Below the pieces are notes generated by a model that was not told the origin of the DNA, did not search any database, and saw only the letters and a program-made list of their open reading frames with translations. A stretch of DNA of 64,000 nt, from positions 22,639,489 to 22,703,488 of the forward strand of contig OY759224.1 in assembly GCA_963662175.1 (NCBI GenBank). Reading direction: 5' to 3'. Made by a program: the position numbers and the translations under genes. The stretch is from Aradus depressus. Taxonomy: Eukaryota; Arthropoda; Insecta; Hemiptera; Aradidae. Of this stretch, positions 23,601 through 38,400 are shown in pieces (the first letter of the stretch is position 1; every line of letters begins with the position of its first letter).

Positions 23601-26600
23601 GTAAAGAATATAATGATATAAAAAATTAGGATGGCCTGTCTGGCCTCAAAATTGATTTGTATCGGCTGAATGAGCGCTCCACATCAATTGAAGTAACTGG
23701 TGCATAATTGAAAACCCAGATATCCATTGGGCTCAATTCACCCCTGACTCTTCGCTCACCACCTCCACTGCTTTTCACCCAAACGTATAAAACTGAACTT
23801 ATCGACTTAGAAAAGAATAAGAAAGAAGGGGGGAAATGGGCATAAAAACAGTTCCGAGAATAAATTATTAAAGTAATCAGATTAAAAAAAAAAAAAATTA
23901 AAATAGGTTTGTACTTTATAAAGTCTAATCCTTGAGCTGCCGAAAAAAATCAAAAATATGAATAAAAGTATGCGAATAAGGTTCAGATACGCAAAAATAT
24001 GTATTTTTAGCGATAAATGCAAAATAAATGTAGCTTAAATTAATTATATATTGGCTAAAACGTAAATATATAGTTTAAACAGAATGCTAAAGTTAATAGA
24101 AAAAAATATGTAAAAGCATATAAATCACAGCCCGAGTCATTAGAATGTGTACATTAAGAGAGCTTATTAATTAGATTTATAACTATTTGAGTCTGACCCA
24201 CATATGATTAGTAACAACACTACTATTAAATAAAATAAATGAATTGAATAAACAAATAAGAAATATATAGAGTATAAAAATAATAACACTACATCATAGA
24301 TACATTTTCTTAAATTTAATAAAAATTATCAGGTCAGGTCCCTTCATCAGGCCTCAATGTGCGAAATGTAGAAAAGAAAAATAAAACAATGTAACTATAA
24401 CAAATAACAAATAAATACAATTTATATTAAACAAATATGAGTAAATAAATAAATATATTCACATAAAATAATAAGAATAAGAAAAAAATAATAATAAAAT
24501 TAAAACAATAATAAAAACTTAAAAAAAAAAAAAGATAAATAATAAAAATTCATAGAAGAATATACTAAGAGAAATAAAATAAATTAGTACACAAGTTATG
24601 AAAAATAATGATTAAACATAACGTAGATTCAACAGACCTTAAAAGAGGATATCTGAAGAGGAACTCTGACCAGAAAATAAAAATGAAAGCTTTGTATCAA
24701 ATAATGTTTTTGGACATGAAGCACGATTTTTTATTGTGGTTATTTTATTCTTTTTGAACAATGAGAACAAATTTCCGTTTCCGAATAAAGGGTTTCCTTT
24801 AACACAAACTTTTTAGTTAAAGTTTAAATTTTTTTATTGTATCTATTGACTTTAAGAAATGGGGAAGGGTGTTAAGAAAATTAATTCCTTTATGAGTTAT
24901 ACTTTTTTCAAAAAGAGAAGAGCAATGTTTAGTTATTCGAAAGTCTTCTTTCTTCCTGGTATCGTAATCATGTCAGTTTAGCTGAAAATCAATTATCATT
25001 CAAGCTAACAATTTAATTATTTCTTTTAGTATCAAACAATTATATTCAATAACTGATAGGTAAGTTTTTCCATAAATTAACAATCGTTGGCATACCGGCT
25101 GAGTATTAACTCTGGGTATTTTCCTTATGGTTTTGAAATTTCGTGTCTACATTTTCATTCTATCCGGACGGCAATTTAAATCAGTCGGTACACAATATGA
25201 CCTGAAAGAGGTGGATATTTTTTCTATTATATACTATTATAGAAGTTTTATATTAATAATTCATTTTTTTTTGTGAGTACAGTGATGGAGGAGTTAGCAA
25301 AAGAACGTTTCGAGGAAGAAACAAAACTTGCATCTAGTTGCGGTTCCGAAAACGAAATTTCTGAAGGTAATGATTTGCATTTAATAATTTTCACATGGAA
25401 CACTATATATATGTATATTATAGTGTTATATGTATGAATAATTCAAAATATACACATATATTGTATAATTTTTTATACATATATATGTATAATTCATATT
25501 AATATTTATATGGTATTAAAAAAGATAGTTTAATAAATGAAAATGCTAACTTTGAAAAGGTAGCGAATGTAAATGTTGTAAATATTCAAATAAATCAATA
25601 CAAATTAGTAGTTATTCCGACTTATCTAAACTACAATAAATGGGGAACAGACATTGCTCTGATCACAGATTTTTTTCAACTTCAGAAAAACCAAAATTAT
25701 TTAATTTTAGGAGACCTCAATGCAAGAATAGCAGGCAATCAGATAATCCCTGAGGAGCTGCTCGTAGAAAACAATAGACTCACTTGTACTAGGAAATCAA
25801 AAGACTCAGCTAAGAGACTTGTAGAGGAATTTAACTTTAATTGAATTCGGGTAAATGTTTACATGGAAACTCTATAATATATTATTTTTTGTACAATTAT
25901 AGTTATTTTATGTTTGAATATATTTCATTACATTTGATTTAAGTTAGTAACATGCAGTGGCGGATCTCCATATTTGGCGCCCTAAGCAATTTTCGGAGTT
26001 CGCCCCCACCCCCTCCACCCTGGATTTTTAAAAAACATTTTATTTTGAATAATTAATTTTTATTTTCATTTTCTTAAACATTGAAATTTATAAATAATAT
26101 ATAATTTATAAATTTCGCATTTTTATAATCTGATAAATAACATATATATGTTTTCATAATTTATACAATCCCTCGTCTCGCTTTTTGTACCGCAAATTGA
26201 CTAATCACGTCGTTATAATCTATCGTTTTAGTTAAATCAGATTCAATTGCCAATCTCGCTAACGCGTTCAATCGATCTTGAGATATCTGTGATCTCAAAT
26301 AATTTTTTATCAGCTTGAGAGACGAGAAAGACCGTTCTACACTCGCATTTGCGACCGGTGTACAAACAAACATTCGCAAAGCGATTTCTATGTTTGGGAA
26401 AACCTCTTGCATTTCACTATCTTTTAGATATTGCAATAATTTACCGGGGCGCATGTGTTCCTTATCAAAATTGGCATTATCACAGTGGGTTTTGAAATAC
26501 AAACACTCGTCAACAAAACACTCTTCTAAATCTTTCGGATACAAAGAACGGAATTTTTCTGCGCTTTCACGAATTTCGTCGGGATTCAATCGTCGGAGTT

Positions 26601-29426
26601 CTAACAAAATAAAGTATTTTTCATGAATATGTTCATACGCTTCACCCCTACGTTTCAATTCGCATATCAGTTTGTCTAAAATCACGTAAAATGTATTAAA
26701 CTTAAAATCCTGCCTAGCTGTAAAAACAGTTTCATTATCATGGGTTTCGTCGAATGGAACTGTTCCATGAAAATCGAGAAACACAATGAACGATTTGAGG
26801 TTAGGGCATTTGATTAGAAATCTAGTCGCTCAAGTTGGTAATCGAAATGGCGCGAACATTTGATAACGCACACACTTTAATAACTTATATTTTCTTTGAA
26901 GAAAATATTTATTTTTTTTAAATTTTATTTTTTTATTAATCAATAGTTTTCATCTCATTAAAAAAATAATGAATTTCATTTTTTTTCCGCCCCCAAAAAT
27001 TTTCCGCCCTAAGCAAGTGCTTACTTTGCTTCTAGAGAAATCCGCTACTGGTAACATGACAACTCTCTTTACTTTATTCAAGAAGGTATTTACTTTCTTT
27101 TTTTTTTTAACAATTAAAAATAAAAACTAACTCCACTAACAAGCAAGGAGAGAAGACATGTCCAACCCGACAGACGGTCAAAAGACCATTGTCTAATGAT
27201 GTACTGTTTTTTTAAATTTTTTTGGTTTACTTTTCTGTATTTATCTTTCCTAAATAAACATCTTTATCTATCTATCTATATATATATATCTATATATATA
27301 TATCTATATATATATATATATATATATATGTATAATTCAAAATATACAGTCTATTATATACTACTTCATGCATTGACGTGTACTGACATAATTGATGAAA
27401 GAGGAAGTTCAGTTTTTGTCTACCTTTGTTCTGACGAACAAATTTGTCATTTGCGATTATAAGAATATGAGATAGCATTAAAGAAATAATATAATAAAAT
27501 AATAATTATTTTAGTCAAGAAGGTAGATTAAGTGCCAAGATCATCAATTAACATAAGCCATGGTAACATTATTTTTTTCATTAAAACAGATTTTTAAAAT
27601 AAATAGTTAGTTTATACGACTCATGCCGGGCTTTAACTAAGAGGTCATATCTCCTACTACCAAAGCGCTCTTTCGTCACTCCGTTGAGAGCTCGACTCTA
27701 CTATGAGATTCCTAAATTTTGCCTACACTAAATTTGTATTCACCTAGAGTAAGGACCTTTAACGAGTACCTTACAGTAAAGGATCGGAACCATCGCTTAA
27801 TGTCCCATCCGAAGGAAATTAGAAATATAAAATATATATTTATATAAACTACACTCCTGCTCAAAATTAACGCACAACCCAATATTTCTCCATTTTCTTT
27901 ATTAACTCAGTATTGCAACTTTTATCATGTGCAAGAGGGGTAACTGACTACCTTCGAGAAGTTGGTCTAGCCACTATGGATTGGCCTTCAAGAAGCCCGG
28001 AGCTCAACCCAATAGAGCATGTCTGGGACATGTTTAAAAGAAGGGTTCGAGCCCGGGATCCACCTCAGGATAACCTTGCTCAGCTGGATACGGCTGTAAA
28101 GGAGGAATGGGATTATATCTCTCAGGAAGGCTTCCGGATGGAAAGAAGGCTCCAAACTGTCAAATCTGCCAGAGGAGGAAGAGGAGGTTACATCATCCCA
28201 AACTGCTTCTTTTTCTTTCTATTTTTCTTTTGATTGTCTTATATAACTAGGTATGCAATGCATTCTGCTAATTGCAAATATTGAGCGGAGCCGTGACTCA
28301 AATTGCCTATATCTTGAACTTTAAATTCATTAGCGGTCACTCGCTTAGCTTACGCCGCGAGCTCCCTCCATGCGACAAAACGTGGTTATCGTCAAGGAAT
28401 ATACTTTATTTACGAAAAAATATGGTCCAAAATAATTTTTTCTCCCGAAAAATTTGTCAAGGGCTTCGCCGAGAACTTTTAATTCACGCGCAGCACCGCA
28501 ACAATGTCTTCCAACAATGGTCTCAGTTTCATTGTTTTTTTCAGTGACTATTCCTCGATGGTACTTCGATTTTATATAATTATTTCCTCTGATTATTTTT
28601 TTATTATTATATTATATATTATTTTTTTAACAAATCTTACTCTTGATCTCGACCTATGACCTCAATTTCATGCGCGCGCTTCATGCCATTGTCGATTGAG
28701 AAGAATTTGAACGTTTCGCATTGAAGTCTATGGATGAACATATTTTCGGTGATTATTCCTCCGTGGTACGTCCGATATTCGAAATTATTTTTTAACAACC
28801 TTCACGTGACTGACATCCATCAATATGCAAAAATTGATCAGGATCAGATAAACAGTTTTAATGCAGGAGGGACACAAACGAAACACACGAGTCGTCTAAA
28901 GATTGAGCTCCGCTCATTCTTCCGTTTCACTCCAGAATGAGCTCCGCTCAAATGAACCATTTGATTTTCTGTTCTTTACTATTCAATACATTTTATTGCA
29001 GCAATATTGTGTTGAAATTGTTAATTTTTTACTGAATTTTAAATAAACCTTCAAAAAAAGTAGTAATTATACGTTTTAAATGAAAAGAACTGAAGAAAAT
29101 GAAAAAATACTGGGCTGTGCGTTAATTTTGAGCAGGAGTTTATAATGTTTTGTCGCTGATAGTTCGGAGGTTGCGTGCTTGCTTATTGAGCTCAAGCCTC
29201 TGATCCCAGATACTCTTTGTCTTCTTCTTTCAGCCGGCCTATGTCAAATCTTCCTACTCGTCCTCCTCTTCTTTCAGCCGGCCTATGTCAAATCTTTCCA
29301 CTCGTTCTCCTCTTCTTTCAGCCGACCTATGTCAAATCTTCCTATTCGTCCTCCTCTTCTTTCAGCCGGCCTATGTCAAATCTTTCCACTCGTCCTCCTC
29401 TTCTTTCCTTCTTAAACTATATATAC

Positions 29427-29489
<63 letters not shown>

Positions 29490-32400
29490 TGAAATTTTCC
29501 AGATATGTTAACTGAAAGTTTTAAAAATTGTATATTAATTTTAAAAAAAAATAAAAATCAGTCTGTAAATTTTAATGTGCTGACTAATCAAAGATAGGAG
29601 CAGTGTTGTATTCCTCTCTTATTGTTTTACTTAAAGGCATTCTTATCATTTTTACCGTTCACGACAAAAATAATTTGTAATCATAACATTTACCACACTA
29701 TCTGGATAACAGTTTATAGTTTTTATGATGTATTACCCCATATTATATATGTTTTAATACAACCTATTTATAATTGATGAATTTGTTATTCTCAGATGAA
29801 GTTACTGATTTTGTAAAAACGTGCAAAATTCCAGAAGGAAAAAATAAAAAAGTAAGTTTTGGTTTATTTTTTATTACATAGTGTAATTTGCGAAATATAT
29901 ATTACTGCTTACAATAATTATGAGTGGCAATATGTTTCATTGTAGAGTTCTTATTTAAATAAGTGTACCCTATGTACCTTCCGAACTGAACACACTAGTA
30001 ACTGATATTAAGGCTCAATAATTATTATGAGTGGCACTATGTTTCATTGTAGAGTTCTTATTCAAATAAGTGTACCCTATGTACCTTCCGAACTGACCAC
30101 ACTAGTACCTAACTGATATTAAGGCTCAATAATTAGATATTATGAGTGGCACTTTGTTTCATTGTAGAGTTCTTATTCAAATAAGTGTACCCTATGTACC
30201 TTCCGAACTGAACACACTAGTAACTGATATTAAGGCTCAATAATTATCATGAGTGGCACTATGTTTCATTGTAGAGTTCTTATTCAAATAAGTGTACCCT
30301 ATGTACCTTCCGAACTGAACACACTAGTAACTGATATTAAGGCTCAATAATTATCATGAGTGGCACTATGTTTCATTGTAGAGTTCTTATTCAAATACGT
30401 GTACCCTATGTACCTTCCGAACTGAACACACTAGTAACTGATATTAAGGCTCAATAATTATTATGAGTGGCACTATGTTTCATTGTAGAGTTCTTATTCA
30501 AATAAGTGTACCCTATGTAACTTCCGAACTGACCACACTAGTAACTGATATTAAGGCTCAATAATTATTATGAGTGGCACTATGTTTCATTGTAGAGTTC
30601 TTATTCAAATAAGTGTACCCTATGTAACTTCCGAACTGACCACACTAGTAACTGATATTAAGGCTCAATAATTATTATGAGTGGCACTATGTTTCATTGT
30701 AGAGTTCTTATTCAAATAAGTGTACCCTATGTAACTTCCGAACTGACCACACTAGTAACTGATATTAAGGCTCAATAATTATTATGAGTGGCACTATGTT
30801 TCATTGTAGAGTTCTTATTCAAATAAGTGTACCCTATGTACCTTCCATACTAACCACACTAGTAACTGATATTAAGGCTCAATAATTATTATGAGTGGCA
30901 CAATGTTTCATTGTAGAGTTCTTATTCAAAAAAGTGTACCCTATGTAACTTCCGAACTGACCACACTAGTAACTGATATTAAGGTTCAATAATTAGGTAT
31001 TATGAGTTGCACTTTGTTTCATTGTAGAGTTCTTATTAAAATAAGTGTACTCTATGTACCTTCCGTACTGGCCACACTAGTAACTGATATTAAGGCTCAA
31101 TAATTATTACGAGTGGCACTATGTTTCATTGTAAAGTTCTTATTAAATTAAGTGTACCCTATGTACCTTCCGTACTGGCCACACTAGTAACTGATATTAA
31201 GGCTCAATAATTATTTTGAGTGGCACTATGTTTCATTGTAGAGTTCTTATTCGAATAAGTGTACCCTATGTACCTTCCATACTGGCCACACTAGTAACTG
31301 ATATTAAGGCTCAATAATTATTATGAGTGGCACTATGTTTCATTGTAGAGTTCTTATTAAAATAAGTGTACCCTATGTACCTTCTGTACTGGCCACACTA
31401 GTAACTGATATTAAGGCTCAATAATTAGGTATTATGAGTGGCACTATGTTTCATTGTAGAGTTCTTATTCAAATATGTGTACCCTATGTACCTTCCATAC
31501 TAACCACACTAGTAACTGATATTAAGGCTCAATAATTATTATGAGTGACACTATGTTTCATTGTAGAGTTCTTATTCAAATAAGTGTACCCTATGTAACT
31601 TCCGAACTGACCACATTAGTAACTGATATTAAGCTCAATAATTAGGTATTATGAGTGGCACTTTGTTTCATTGTAGAGTTCTTATTCAAATAAGTGTACT
31701 CTATGTACCTTCCGTACTGGCCACACTAGTAACTGATATTAAGGCTCAATAATTATTTTGAGTGGCACTATGTTTCATTGTAGAGTTCTTATTCAAATAA
31801 GTGTACCCTATGTACCTTCCATACTGAACACACTAGTAACAGATATTAAGGCTCAATAATTATTATGAGTGGCACTATGTTTCATTGTAAAGTTCTTATT
31901 CAAATAAGTGTACCCTATGTACCTTCCATACTGAACACACTAGTAACTGATATTAAGGCTCAATAATTATTATGAGTGGCACTATGTTTCATTGTAAAGT
32001 TCTTATTAAAATAAGTGTACCCTATGTACCTTCCGTACTGAACACACTAGTAACAGATATTAAGGCTCAATAATTATTATGAGTGGCACTATGTTTCATT
32101 GTAAAGTTCTTATTCAAATAAGTGTACCCTATGTACCTTCCATACTGAACACACTAGTAACTGATATTAAGGCTCAATAATTATTATGAGTGGCACTATG
32201 TTTCATTGTAGAGTTCTTATTCAAATAAGTGTACCCTGTGTACCTTCCATACTGAATACACTAGTAACTGATATTAAGGCTCAATAATTATTATAAGTGG
32301 CACTATGTTTCATTGTAGAGTTCTTATTCAAATAAGTGTACCCTATGTACCTTCTGTACTGGCCACACTAGTAACTGATATTAAGGCTCAATAATTATTA

Positions 32401-35400
32401 TGAGTGGCACTATGTTTCATTGTAAAGTTCTTATTCAAATAAGTGTACCCTATGTACCTTCCATACTTAACACTCTAGTAACTGATATTAAGGCTCAATG
32501 ATTATTATGAGTGGCACTATGTTTCATTGTAGAGTCCTTATTCAAATAAGTGTACCCCATGTACCTTCTATACTGAACACTCTAGTAACTGATATTAAGG
32601 CTCAATGGTTATTATGACTGGCACTATGTTTCATTGTAGAGTTCTTATTCAAATAAGTGTACCCTATGTACCTTCTATACTGAACACTCTAGTAACTGAT
32701 ATTAAGGCTCAATGATTATTATGACTGGCACTATGTTTCATTGTAGAGTTCTTATTCAAATAAGTGTACCCTATGTACCTTCTATACTGAACACTCTAGT
32801 AACTGATATTAAGGCTCAATGATTATTATGAATGGCACTATGTTTCATTGTAGAGTCCTTATTCAAATAAGTGTACCCTATGTACCTTCTATACTGAACA
32901 CTCTAGTAACTGATATTAAGGCTCAATGATTATTATGAGTGGCACTATGTTTCATTGTAGAGTCCTTATTCAAATAAGTGTACCCTATGTAACTTCCGAA
33001 CTGAACACTCTAGTAACTGATATTAAGGCTCAATAATTATTATGAGTGGCACTATGTTTCATTGTAGAGTTCTTATTCAAATAAGTGTACCCTATGTACC
33101 TTCCGAACTGAACACTCTAGTAACTGATATTAAGGCTCAATAATTATTATGAGTGGCACTATGTTTCATTGTAGAGTTCTTATTCAAATAAGTGTACCCT
33201 ATGTAACTTCCGAACTGAACACTCTAGTAACTGATATTAAGGCTCAATAATTATTATGAGTGGCACTATGTTTCATTGTAGAGTCCTTATTCAAATAAGT
33301 GTACCCTATGTACCTTCCGAACTGAACACTCTAGTAACTGATATTAAGGCTCAATAATTATTATGAGTGGCACTATGTTTCATTGTAGAGTTCTTATTCA
33401 AATAAGTGTACCCTATGTAACTTCTATACTGAACACTCTAGTAACTGATATTAAGGCTCAATAATTATTATGAGTGGCACTATGTTTCATTGTAGAGTTC
33501 TTATTCAAATAAGTGTACCCTATGTAGCTTCCGAACTGAACACTCTAGTAACTGATATTAAGGCTCAATGATTATCATGAGTGGCACTATGTTTCATTGT
33601 AGAGTTCTTATTCAAATAAGTGTACCCTATGTAACTTCCGAACTGAACACACTAGTAACTGATAATAAGGCTCAGTAATTATTATGAGTAGTACTATGTT
33701 TCATTGTAGAGTTCTTATTCAAATAAGTGTACCCTATGTACCTTCTGTACTGGCCACACTAGTAACTGATATTTTCATTATTTTTTTATTTTGTATATTT
33801 CCAATCGTCGACAACAAACCATAAGTAAATTTGAGGTTTATGTGATTACAATGAAATATATTCATTTATATATCATACTATTTAATAACATATATATGAT
33901 ACGAGCAATGCCCGAAATCGTGCAATGTCCGACATTGTACACCCAGACTGTACAATGTCCGAAATAAAGATATATTTCGGGCATAAGAACCTGTACTACT
34001 TCAAATATAGGAACGACGGGAGGGGCAGATATATCGTCCCGCCGGCGGAACGCCGGCAAATACTCCCCCAAATTTTGTAATATTTCGATTAATGTTTGTT
34101 CTAGGAATTTAATGTCTAGGAATTTAATCTTTATTTCGGACATTGTACAGTCTGGGTGTACAATGTCGGACATTGCACGATTTCGGGCATTGTTCGTAAC
34201 ATATATACAAAACCGGCCGAGGCCCTTTTATTTTTGTTTTTTTTATCTGGGAGGTAAAATAAACGTAAGCACGCCGTCCTTTGAATGGGACGTTAATCGA
34301 TGGTCCCGAGCCTGTACGATGTCAGGTCCTCGTTAAAGACTCCTGTCCTAGATGAATAAAAATTTAGGGTAAGCAAAATTTAGGACTCCCATAGTAGAGT
34401 CGGGCTCATGTCCACCAGAATGACGAAAGAGCGCTCTGGTAGTAGGCGATATGACCTCGTAGTTAAGGACATGAGTCATAATAACTAACTATATATATAA
34501 AATAATATAGCCTCTGACTAGCAGTGGAGTCAGACCGAGAGGGACATGAGAGCTGAAGAGAGGTGACAATGAGAGAAGAGGCTGATCACTACGAGCACTT
34601 CCAGGACGCTCTTATCATAGCAGGTCTCTCGGCCAAGACCGCCTCAGTCTTTGGGAAGGATCAGGGTGGGAAAGTGATGACAAGGATCGAGCAACAGGGT
34701 TGTTATGGAAGGAAAGATTGGAGTGAAACATTGAGAAGTGGGGCTTAATAAGGTCAATGACAAAATGAACTTTGTGATCATTGTGGAGGATAAGGTTGGA
34801 AACATAATAGGTAGCATCAAGGTTCTGAGGACTTTGGATTGAATGGACTGGATGCGCTTCATGTTGGATGTCTTAGCACACCCCTTAGTTTTAGTCCGTA
34901 TATCCATATATATTTTAAGATGGTCTTGTAGATAGATAGTTTATTCTCCACGGATAGTTTGGATTGCCTTTTTAACAAGTGGTAAAGTAATCCAAATCTC
35001 CTGGAGGACAGGTTCGAAGGAACGATGATAAGCTTCAATGAATTGAAGATACATTTCGTTCCATATTAGTAAAAAAAAACCGGACACATTAGCTAACATG
35101 TGTACTTAATATATTATATGTATTTTAATAAAATGTATCTAATATATTTTTTAATGAATTTTTCAGGAATTTATTGCTTGTTATGTGACAAAAACTGGTT
35201 TTGTAAGTATATTATTTTAAAAACTGAATTTTGTATACTCACAAATCGTTTCATAATATCCTGACCCAGAAGGCGCCGGTAGCTCAGTGGTATGCCTGCT
35301 TGACTTCTGAGCTCAAGAACGTGGGTTCGAAATCCGACCGAGGCGTTAAGCGATGGTCCCGAACAATATGATCGGATTTCAGCGTATACACGATAATGAA

Positions 35401-38400
35401 GCAAATTATATGTACATTTTATTTATTTATGTTTTTGAATTTTTATAATTCTCTATTTCGAATATTTACAGTCGGTATAAACCATAAGTAAATTTTATGA
35501 ACGATACATTTGAAAAATGAAATGAAAAAAAAAAGAAGAAAAGAATCATAAATAAAATTTAAAATATATATATATATATAATAGATAATAGTAATTAAAA
35601 TAGAATATATAATAATAGGAAAATGCTATGGAGTTATTGTGTTAAGCCTCCTCTTCAACACTCCGTCCTCCAAATAAAAAAATATATAGTTGACTTAAAT
35701 AAGGCCTTCTGAATCCTCATATGTTACAAGGATAGTTATTCCAGTTATTTTGTTGAGCCTCCTCTTCAATCCTCCGTCCTCCAAATATAAATATATGCGC
35801 GTCTGGTAGCTGGCGATATGACCTCTTAGTTAAAGCCCGGGCAAGAATTAAAATATATAATTATTAATCTAGATAGTTGTAGCTGCACCCTCTAGACATG
35901 AGATGAGTAATCTAATTGAGTTAGTTCCGTCGAAAATCAACAGGTAGAGCCTCTAACCAGAAATCAAAAATAAATTAGATTAACTAAAAGGCCATAACAG
36001 GGGTTATTGGATTTTTGTTCTTCATCAGATTTAATTTTTTTTGCTATGTAATAGTTTTTCGAATGCACTCAATAGGGAAAATGCTATAGGGAAAATGCTA
36101 TGGAGTTATTGTGTTAAGCCTCCTCTTCAACACTCCGTCCTCCAAATATAAAAATATAAAGTTGACTTAAATAAGGCCCTCTGAATCCTCATACGATACA
36201 TTCATTACAAGGACAGTTATTCGAGTTATTGTGTTAAGCCTCCTCTTCAACCCTCTGCCCTCCAAATATAAAAATATATAGTTGACCTAAATAAGACCTT
36301 CTGAATCCTCATACGTTACATTCATAACAAGGATAGTTATTCGAGTTATTGTGTTAAGCCTCCTCTTCAACCCTCCGTCCTCCAAATATAAATATATGCG
36401 CCTCTGGTAGCAGGCGATATGACCTCTTAGTTAAAGCCCGGGCAAGAATTAAAATATATAATTATTATTCTAGATAGTTGTAGTTGCACCCTCTAGACGT
36501 GAGATCAGTAAACTAATTGAGTTAGTTCCGTCGAAAATCAACAGGTAGAGCCTCTAACCAGAAATCAAAAATAAATTAGATTAACTAAAAGGCCATAACA
36601 GGGGTTATTGGATTTTTGTTCTTCATCAGATTTAATTTTTTTTCCTATGTAATAGTTTTTCGAATGCACTCAATAGGGAAAATGCTATAGGGAAAATGCT
36701 ATGGAATTATTGTGTTAAGCCTCCTCTTCAAATCTCCGTCCTCCAAATATAAAAATATATAGTTGACTTAAATAAGGCCTTCTGAATCCTCATACGATAC
36801 ATTCATTACAAGGATAGTTATTCGAGTTATTGTGTTAAGCCTCCTCTTCAACTCTCCGTCCTCCATATATAAAAATATATAGTTGACTTAAATAAGGCCT
36901 TCTGAATCCTCATACGTTACATTCATAACAAGGATAGTTATTCGAGTTATTGTGTTAAGCCTCCTCTTCAACCCTCCGTCCTCCAAATATAAAAATATAT
37001 AGTTGACCTAAATAAGACCTTCTGAATCCTCATACGTTACATTCATAACAAGGATAGTTATTCGAGTTATTGTGTTAAGCCTCCTCTTCAACCCTCCGTC
37101 CTCCAAATATAAATATATGCTCCTCTGGTAGCAGGCGATATGACCTCTTAGTTAAAGCCCGGGCAAGAATTAAAATATATAATTGTTAATCTAGATAGTT
37201 GTAGTTGCACCCTCTAGACGTGAGATGAGTAAACTAATTGAGTTAGTTCCGTCGAAAATTAACAGGTAGAGCCTCTAACCAGAAATCAAAAATAAATTAG
37301 ATTAACTAAAAGGCCATAACAGGGGTTATCGGATTTTTGTTCTTCATCAGATTTAATTTTTTTTGCTATGTAATAGTTTTTCGAATGCACTCAATAGGGA
37401 AAATGCTATAGGGAAAATGCTATGGAATTATTGTGTTAAGCCTCCTCTTCAACCCTCCGTCCTCCAAATATCAAAATATATAGTTGACCTGAATAAGACC
37501 TTCTGAATCCTCATACGTTACATTCATAACAAGGATAGTTATTCGAGTTATTGTGTTAAGCCTCCTCTTCAACCCTCTGCCCTCCAAATATAAAAATATA
37601 TAGTTGAACTAAATAACACCTTCTGAATCCTCATACGTTACATTCATAACAAGGATAGTTATTCGAGTTATTGTGTTAAGCCTCCTCTTCAACCCTCTGC
37701 CCTCCAAATATAAAAATATATAGTTGACTTAAATAAGGCCTTCTGAATCCTCATACGTTACATTCATAACAAGGATAGTTATTCGAGTTATTGTGTTAAG
37801 CCTCCTCCTCAACCCTCCGTCCTCCAAATATAAAAATATATAGTTGAACTAAATAAGGCCGTATGAGGATTCAGAAGATACATCCATTACAAGGATAGCT
37901 ATTCGAGTCATTGTGTTAAGCCTCCTCTTCAACCCTCCGTCTTCCAAATATAAAAATATATAGTTGACCTAAATAAGACCTTCTGAATCCTCATACGTTA
38001 CATTCATAACAAGGATAGTTATTCGAGTTATTGTGTTAAGCCTCCTCTTCAACCCTCTGCCCTCCAAATATAAAAATATATAGTTGAACTAAATAAGGCC
38101 GTATAAGGATTCAGAAGATACATTCATTACAAGGATAGTTAGTCGAGTTATTGTGTTAAGCCTCCTCTTCAACCCTCCGTCCTCCAAATATAAAACTTCT
38201 TGTCAATAATTTCATTATATCGTTATCATTTTCACAGATTGTTTCTTTCATTTTTGTATTCAATAGTTCGGAAAAACGTGAAATTCCGTCGAAAACTCAA
38301 CATTAAATTCCAGACCGATTACATAACTTCATTTATACTCCGTGTACTTGGGAAGCAAAAAAAAAAAGATAATATTTCGGGGAAAGGTATTTTTGAGTTC

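Noticed and set aside
35276..35346. Possible functional tRNA gene
   Set aside because: A and B boxes are present, but SINE body sequence is attached and no clean acceptor-stem closure is seen. It is called as a SINE head.
29917..38195. CRISPR-like arrays
   Set aside because: The repeats are contiguous tandem units without unique spacers, in a eukaryotic intron. They are satellites.
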